Source: Achatina immaculata
Taxonomy: Eukaryota; Mollusca; Gastropoda; Stylommatophora; Achatinidae
Direction of reading: 5' to 3'
Length of the DNA: 64,000 nucleotides
NCBI GenBank assembly: GCA_009760885.1
Contig: CM019713.1
Location: 22,700,427 to 22,764,426, forward strand
Position numbers and translations under genes: made by a program. The notes below the pieces were generated by a model. That model ran no database searches, had not been told where the DNA came from, and saw only the letters and a program-made list of their open reading frames with translations. Below are positions 58,565-64,000 of the stretch, one piece after another; position 1 is the first letter of the stretch, and every line of letters starts with the position of its first letter.

Positions 58565-59213
58565 TTCATTGATTCATTTGCATGTCCTTTGCGTATCTTC
58601 CCAATCAACTTCGCAACCTCCCTAACAGCTCTCCTGTAGGCCTCTCGGTTGTGAGCAAGATGGCCTGCCGGTGATGCATCCATTTGCAGATCCTCAACGA
58701 TGTCCTACAGCCATCTTCGCCTTGGTCTTCCTCTCTTTCTTTTTCCCATTGTGTACCCTTCCAAGACGGTCTTCTCTAGATTATCATGACGTTTAATGTG
58801 TCCAAAATATTTAAGTTTTCTCTCTTTAATCCTCTTTACTAACCAGCCTTCTTCAGTATTAAGCTCTTGTCCTATTTGACTTTCCATGTTGCTGTTTGGA
58901 TTTCTTGGTATATTTCCAGAAGATAGTTTACCATTGCTTTCCTTCCGGGCAGTGACTGTACTAGTCAGAGATCGTAGCCATTGTCCCTACATTGAGATCA
59001 TCTGCCTACCATCATAGAATGGTGACCATAACCAACATTATCTGTCAGCTGCTCTCCCATTCCATCCGCCACCTGCTCCCATGGCTTCACGTCACCCTGA
59101 TCGGGGGTCTATACGGGTACTCCACCTTGCCCAAGGGTGTCCCGTAGACTGACGGAGGTAAGGAGGCGTCTTACTTCTCCTTTGATAGGGGATACCCCTA
59201 CCCCACTAACCAG
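58565..59213 (-). mobile_element. Internally deleted LINE-C (5' UTR joined to 3' end), 649 bp
   Basis: GAAGAGGTGACT at 58553-58564 and 59214-59225. 59213 to about 58886 equals the LINE-C 5' region (18962-19305); from there to 58565 equals its 3' end (from about 22018). About 2.7 kb of endonuclease and RT is missing. The join retains a short frame: TEEGWLVKRIKERKLKYFGH and KRKRGRPRRRWL. Confidence 0.92.
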
Positions 59214-59431
59214 GAAGAGGTGACTAGAGACTAAAATACATTTTCTTGTTTATAATTAAAATATTTTATACGAATTACCCCGGTGTAGCAGGCACGAAGC
59301 ACTCACGACAGAAGTGGCTTCTACAACTGTGGTTCTCAAACTTTTAAGGCTGTCGCCCTCTTGCTTCCTAGACCACATCCATTTTACATCCTACCCGTGC
59401 CCTTAGACTATACAAATCCCGTGAAACACAC

Positions 59432-60725
59432 TAACTAGATTTCTTCCGTCATCGCGGCTATCCAGAACATGTTCTCTCGTCATCTTGGAACCGCATCAGC
59501 CATATATCGCAGCAACAAGCCCTCACTCCTAAACCGCACTGTAGCTCGGACAGAGTTAAACTGGTACTCACGCACCACCCTCATAGCTTGACAGTTAAAA
59601 ACATACTGTTTCGCTATCTCCATCTCCTCCAGACCGAACCTGATACACGTGAACTTTTTGGGGACCCCCCCCCCCCCCACCATTGGTGGCATACAGATGG
59701 GACAAGAACCTTAGGGACCTTCTAGTTCGTAGTCGCCTTAAGACAGATGACACTTTTTATGATACCAGACGTTGCGGACGCCTTAGATGCAATACTTGCC
59801 CGTTTGTTGTCGAGGCTAGCCAGATCTCCTTCCCTAAGTCCACATTTTCAGTTCAGGAGGGTTTCACCTGCACTTCAGGCAATGTTATTTATGCTATTAT
59901 GTGCAAACGTTGTGGTATGAAGTACATAGGGGAGACCGGTTTACGCTTAGGAGATCGATTTCGCCAACATCTTAATGATATTTCTAAGAGGGCCTGGACA
60001 CATGTGGCTAAACATTTTAGCCTTAGCAACCACAGGGGAAAACAGGACATTTCTGTTAGTGCTGATGTACGATCTCAGAGGGTCCTAGAACAGCGCCTTA
60101 TTTTTCAGGCTGGCTGTCTCCACCCAGCTGGAATTAACAATGTCTTCAGCTTTCTGTAACTTTTTTAGTTTTCCACCCCCCCCCCCCTTTTTTTCTACTT
60201 TCTTTCTCCTAGCTACCCCTCCCTACCGCCACCCTCTTTTCTTCTCTGGCAATATACTAGTGTTTATAGGGTCTTGTCCTATTCACCAGTTTCATATTTT
60301 CTCCCTGCATTCATTCTCTCCGTTTCCCTCCCCCCCCCCCCCGACACCTTCTCCTCTAGCGGCTATCATGTTTATATTGCCCCCCCCCTTCTACCACTTG
60401 TTTTCCTCCTCTCTCTCCACCTCTTCTGTATGATTGGCTCTATCGGATTCTTTTGTGTGGCCCGCGTGGTCTCAATACATCTTCTAATGGACATGCATTT
60501 CTCTGTTTCCTACTTCTGGAGGCCATATTAAGATAAGTTCTTCGTTTAGTTATTTGTTTTTGTTTCGTCTGTGCATGTAATCCTCGAAAAAGGCTCACGC
60601 CGAAATATCGGATGTTGTATGTTTTTCATTTATACATTCTCATACTTTCTATTCGCTTTTTCTCACTTTACTCACTCCCTCTGCCACTTTGTAAAACTAC
60701 ACCATATACCTCTATCTAAACACAC
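59432..60725 (+). mobile_element. PLE2, 5'-truncated plus-strand copy
   Basis: Begins within the end of the RT region (FFRHRGYPEHVLSS, about 59440-59480) and runs through the GIY-YIG domain to the 3' UTR with AAAGGCTCACGCCGAAAT at 60589-60606. Poly-C tracts at 59668-59679, 60175-60187 and 60331-60344. Confidence 0.85.
59683..60159 (+). pseudogene. PLE2 GIY-YIG endonuclease domain, intact C-terminal frame
   Basis: 158 codons. YRWDKNLRDLLVRSRLKTDD; Cys cluster CGRLRCNTCPF; VIYAIMCKRCGMKYIGETGL (GIY-YIG core), RLGDRFRQHLND (catalytic Arg of the family), AKHFSLSNHRGKQDISVSAD, RVLEQRLIFQ with the conserved Glu, ending NVFSFL. In active Penelope elements this domain nicks the target. Here no RT precedes it in frame: a G/C run at 59668-59679 and the 5' truncation cut it off. 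Confidence 0.87.
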
Positions 60726-61200
60726 TAACTGCGCCCAAACTAAGCCCAAATGTCAGGGGAAGTAGCTTTATATGTTAACTTTAAATGACTTTACAGTGTT
60801 GCATACCCAGAAAAATATATTCTGTTACAATGTATATGAGAAAAAAAACCCAGCAACTTATTACATCAGGAAAAGCAACAGTCCAGTTTATCCAAAAGGC
60901 AGATGTAGACATAACTGTGTAGGACGACGCAGGTAAAAATGATTTTTAAAAAAAGGAGGGGGGAGTGAACTGTGCCCTTTCAAGAAACGTTTTCCACATT
61001 CTTAAAAAAAATGTGACTATATAAATATCTGGCTTAGAATCAGACTGGAAATTCAAAATTCCAGAAAAAGGGCAAGAGCAGAAAAAAAAAATTAGAGTCG
61101 CTACGCTTGCATGGATAGGTCAAAGATCGAGGGTGACTATTGCTTCAATGGGGTCTTTGACATTTTAAATGAAAAATAAATTATATTAGAATAATATCTC
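60726..61200. other. No recognisable gene
   Basis: AT-rich sequence without coding motifs or tandem structure that I can see. Confidence 0.5.
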
Positions 61201-61215
61201 ACTTCTCAAAGAAAT

Positions 61216-62380
61216 GGACTTCAGGTGTTATTTCATCTTCACCTGTAGTTTTGTTGTTAGCCATTAAATTCACTGCTGTTTCAGTTTCATGCAATGTAAT
61301 TTCATCTAGGTTGACATTTAGTTATGGGGCTGGTAAGTCGGTTTCAATGTTTAACAATTCTTATGAGTGTGGTCGATTAAGTATTTCTTGGAAGTGTTCA
61401 GCCCATCTTTGCTTTTGGTCTTTACTTGATGTTAATAGGGTTCCAGTTTTGCTAAGGATTGGTCTTTCTTTAGAATGTAATAATACCTGTTAGCCTCTTT
61501 TGTATCTAATATAAAGTTTTGCTGTCTCCTATTTTTGCTGCTTTCTCTGCCTCTTTCGCCATATTGTCTATGTGTTTTCTTTTATCCCTTCTAGCTGAAC
61601 GTTTTACTTTCTGGTCTATTTCTTTATATGTTGTTTTCACCAGATCTTTTCTAAGGTCAGTTTTTACTTTCAACATGTCTAATTTGGCTGCTCGTCTTTC
61701 GTGTATGTACTTCCATGTTTTTTCTGATATCCATGCTTTTCTATTTGTTTTTTTCAATCCAGCGCTTGCTTTTGCTGCTGTGATTATGGCTGTATTGTAA
61801 AAATTCCTTAATTCATCTATACCTATCTCCTCTACTTCACTGATTGTTGTGGAATGATTGGCAAGTTCCTGATTGAAATTACTGTTAGTATTTTCTTCTT
61901 GTAGGCTGTGGCTGTTTATCTTTCTGTGTATTGATTTCTTGTGTTGGCTTTTCAGTTTTAGTTTTATTTATCCTATACACAGGCTGTGATCACTGTTAAC
62001 ATCTGCACCCCTATAAGCCCTTACATCTATGAGAGATGTTATGTATTGCTTTCTAATATAATAATGATCTATCTGGTTTCTAGTTCTATCATCTGAAAAT
62101 ATCCACGTTGTTTTTATGTATCTCTTTGTGTGGAAATATTGTGCCTCCAATGACCATGCCCTCCGTTAGACATATTTCAATTAATCTTTCTCCTTTCTGA
62201 TTAACCATATTAGCTCATTCTTTCCCCATCACTTTTTCAACGTCGGTGTTATCTTTCCCTACCTTAGCGTTGAGGTCTCCCATAGCAATTAGGATGTCGT
62301 GTTTAGGGACTTTGTTGATGATTTGTTGCAATTGGTGATAGAAATCGCCTTTCACCTCATCATCTGCATCGTTCGTATAT
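61216..62380 (-). pseudogene. LINE-B internal fragment (endonuclease and linker)
   Basis: Closely matches 22620-23790. Minus-strand: MGDLNAKVGKDNTDVEKVMG (about 62285-62225), TTWIFSDDRTRNQIDHYYIR, GADVNSDHSLCIG (endonuclease end), then KAWISEKTWKYIHERRAAKL and YKEIDQKVKRSARRDKRKHI. Truncated at both ends; ends at an A/G-rich junction beside a LINE-A tail trace at about 62390-62412. Confidence 0.85.
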
Positions 62381-62412
62381 ATATCTGAATCTTAGGTGCC
62401 CAAGGCACATGT

Positions 62413-62879
62413 GTAAAAAAAAAAACTTTGTATAATGAGTTACATTCTGTGTATGTATATATATAAATGTAAACTTTTGGGTGATTACATTTGCTGTATG
62501 TATAAGGTAATTTCTGTCTCAGCATATACGGGAGTATTTTACTTCAAACCCCGTACTGTCGTACAATGTGGGTCGAACAACTGATCCCCTCCCCTGCTCT
62601 CCCTAGGTTCCAGTTCTCTCTACCTGTAGGAGTCAGGCCAGTTGGGACAGCATCATTTTTGAGTAGATTATTATCCACGTACAATACATATAGTGTCACA
62701 ACATGTCCACATAAATGATGACTCAGAACTAAGAGGTGCACGTACAAGTTTCAGCTCACGCTGTTTATTAACGTGGCTAACGAAAACAATGGACGACAAC
62801 ACAGGTACATAACATGACTGTCAAATGTTTTAATACTTAATAATAGCATGCTTAATTGTATATCAATCTGACCTAATCA
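62413..62879. other. No recognisable gene
   Basis: Unique AT-rich sequence; nothing recognised. Confidence 0.45.
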
Positions 62880-63102
62880 CACACTGCTGGCGAGACTCTT
62901 CGAATGCCGCGCGTGGAGTGAGCTCCTCCCCGTCAAGGAAGAAATGCGGAAAAGAAATAAAGGTCGCTGTGCGGCGCCGATGTGAAAAGGTGGTGGAAAG
63001 GATAAAGTGAAGTTTAATCGGTATGTCCAGTAGTATCGCTGCGAGAGCTACACATACCATGGCGCCTCTGCTCTAGAGGTCGGCCATGTCCGAAATAACC
63101 TC
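62880..63102. mobile_element. Copy of the unclassified repeat at 43860-45170
   Basis: Shares GCTGGCGAGA, GAAGAAATGCG, GGTGGAAAGGATAAAGTGAA and CTCTAGAGG with 44290-44480. Directly abuts the LINE-D tail. Confidence 0.65.
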
Positions 63103-64000
63103 ATCATCATCATGTGCCGTGCCGACTGGCGTTGGCTATTATGCTTCTCCAGAGTACGCGATCCTTCATGCAGGCCATCAGCTCAATTGGTGATCTCCTC
63201 TCACACCATCCCGTCAGACTGTCCAGTATCATTTCTCTTGGTCTTCCTCTTGATCTTCTTCCTTCTATTTTTCCTGTTGTTATAATATTTTCAATGCCCC
63301 CTCTTCTCATTGCATGTCCTATGAAAGTACATTGTCTCTCTCTTATCTTTTTGACAAGGTTTTTTGTCTCTCCAGCTCTTCTCATACATTCTTCATTAGT
63401 TATTTTTGCTGTCCAGGGGATTCGCAACATTCTTCTAATAAACCACATTTCTGCTGCTTCCAATGATTTTTGTGCAGACTTGCTTATTGTCCATGATTCA
63501 CTTCCATATAACAAGATAGGTTCAATATAGCATTTTAGGACTCATTTTCTAACATTCATTGATAAAGATGTGTTAGCTAATATGTTTCTCATTCTCTGAA
63601 ATGCAGTCTTTGCTTGGCCTATTCTGTTCCTAATTTCTGTTGTGCATTTCCCATCTGAAGTTATTACTGCTCCAAGGTATTTGAATTTCTGCACCTGCTT
63701 TAGAATGGTTCCATTTAATTTAATAATGCATGCTGGTGGATTCTGTTTCTTAGATATAACCATAGTCTCTGTCTTTTTGATGTTCAAAGTAAGGTCTGTT
63801 CACTTTCTTTGGCGACTTTATCCAAGAGATTTTGCAGGTCTTGTTGGTTCTCCGCTATCAGTACTGTGTCGTCAGCATACCGAAGGTTGTTAATATTGTA
63901 TCCTCCAATTTTTATGCCTGGTTCTGTGATGATTGTTCTTAGAATATTCTCGCTGCACAGAGAAAAAAGGTCATGAGATAGTAAACATCCTTGTCGCACC
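63103..64000 (-). pseudogene. LINE-D (RTE type), 3' part, runs off the window
   Basis: Minus-strand from the window end: MRQGCLLSHDLFSLCSENIL, NNLRYADDTVLIAENQQDLQ (catalytic ADD), a frameshift near 63785, MNIKKTETMVISKKQNPP, VQKFKYLGAVITSDGKCTTE, LYGSESWTISKSAQKSLEAA, MWFIRRMLRIPWTAK, RRSRGRPREMILDSLTGWC, ending ASRHGT and an (ATG)n tail. Typical RTE RT palm, thumb and tail; only one frameshift and one stop in this part. Confidence 0.9.

Overview
This is a window of animal (metazoan) nuclear DNA: AT-rich, with GT-AG introns, layered retrotransposons and DNA transposons, and many minisatellites. Nothing in it looks bacterial. The species cannot be read from the sequence. The mix of RTE-type LINEs, GIY-YIG Penelope-like elements, mariner, hAT and tRNA-SINEs suits an invertebrate, perhaps a mollusc or another lophotrochozoan, but that is weak inference.

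One host gene is clear, on the minus strand from about 58.4 kb to 27.9 kb. It is an orthologue of POC5, a centrin-binding centriole protein. Eleven coding exons join with matching phases into a 560-residue open frame (1683 nt with the stop), close to the length of human POC5. A probable non-coding first exon (donor at 58331) and a CCAAT-box promoter lie upstream. The family landmarks appear in order: the N-terminal EEY-ELL-YA block, the first centrin-binding segment, the coiled coil with ARKD, the Sfi1-like W-containing segment, KKAFMRG-CALN, PPM-SVVVE and the C-terminal IKVV.

Layout. 1-0.9 kb: little except a LINE tail. 0.93-9.24 kb: two Penelope-like elements (family PLE1) head to head, carrying three later LINE insertions. 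9.5-11.0 kb: a tRNA-SINE and four minisatellites. 11.24-13.93 kb: a hAT element with 8-bp target duplication. 14.3-17.57 kb: a second Penelope family (PLE2) with an inverted terminal copy. 17.7-23.85 kb: a LINE-A tail, then a minus-strand LINE-B split by a full-length plus-strand RTE LINE (LINE-C). 24.0-26.2 kb: a 40-bp minisatellite split by a mariner. 27.9-58.4 kb: POC5, whose introns hold most of the minisatellites (including about 57 copies of a 34-bp unit), LINE fragments, a TTAA-flanked element, a mariner relic, a TSD-flanked palindromic SINE-like insertion and another PLE1 pair. 58.56-59.21 kb: an internally deleted LINE-C with 12-bp target duplication just upstream of the POC5 promoter. 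59.4-60.7 kb: a truncated PLE2. 61.2-64.0 kb: LINE-B and LINE-D fragments.

Family labels used here (LINE-A, -B, -C, -D; PLE1, PLE2) are local names. LINE-A and LINE-B are related non-LTR retrotransposons (RTE-X-like); LINE-C and LINE-D are RTE-like. All transposon reading frames are decayed to some degree. Nearly all long open frames over minisatellites are by-products of the repeats and are not annotated as genes.
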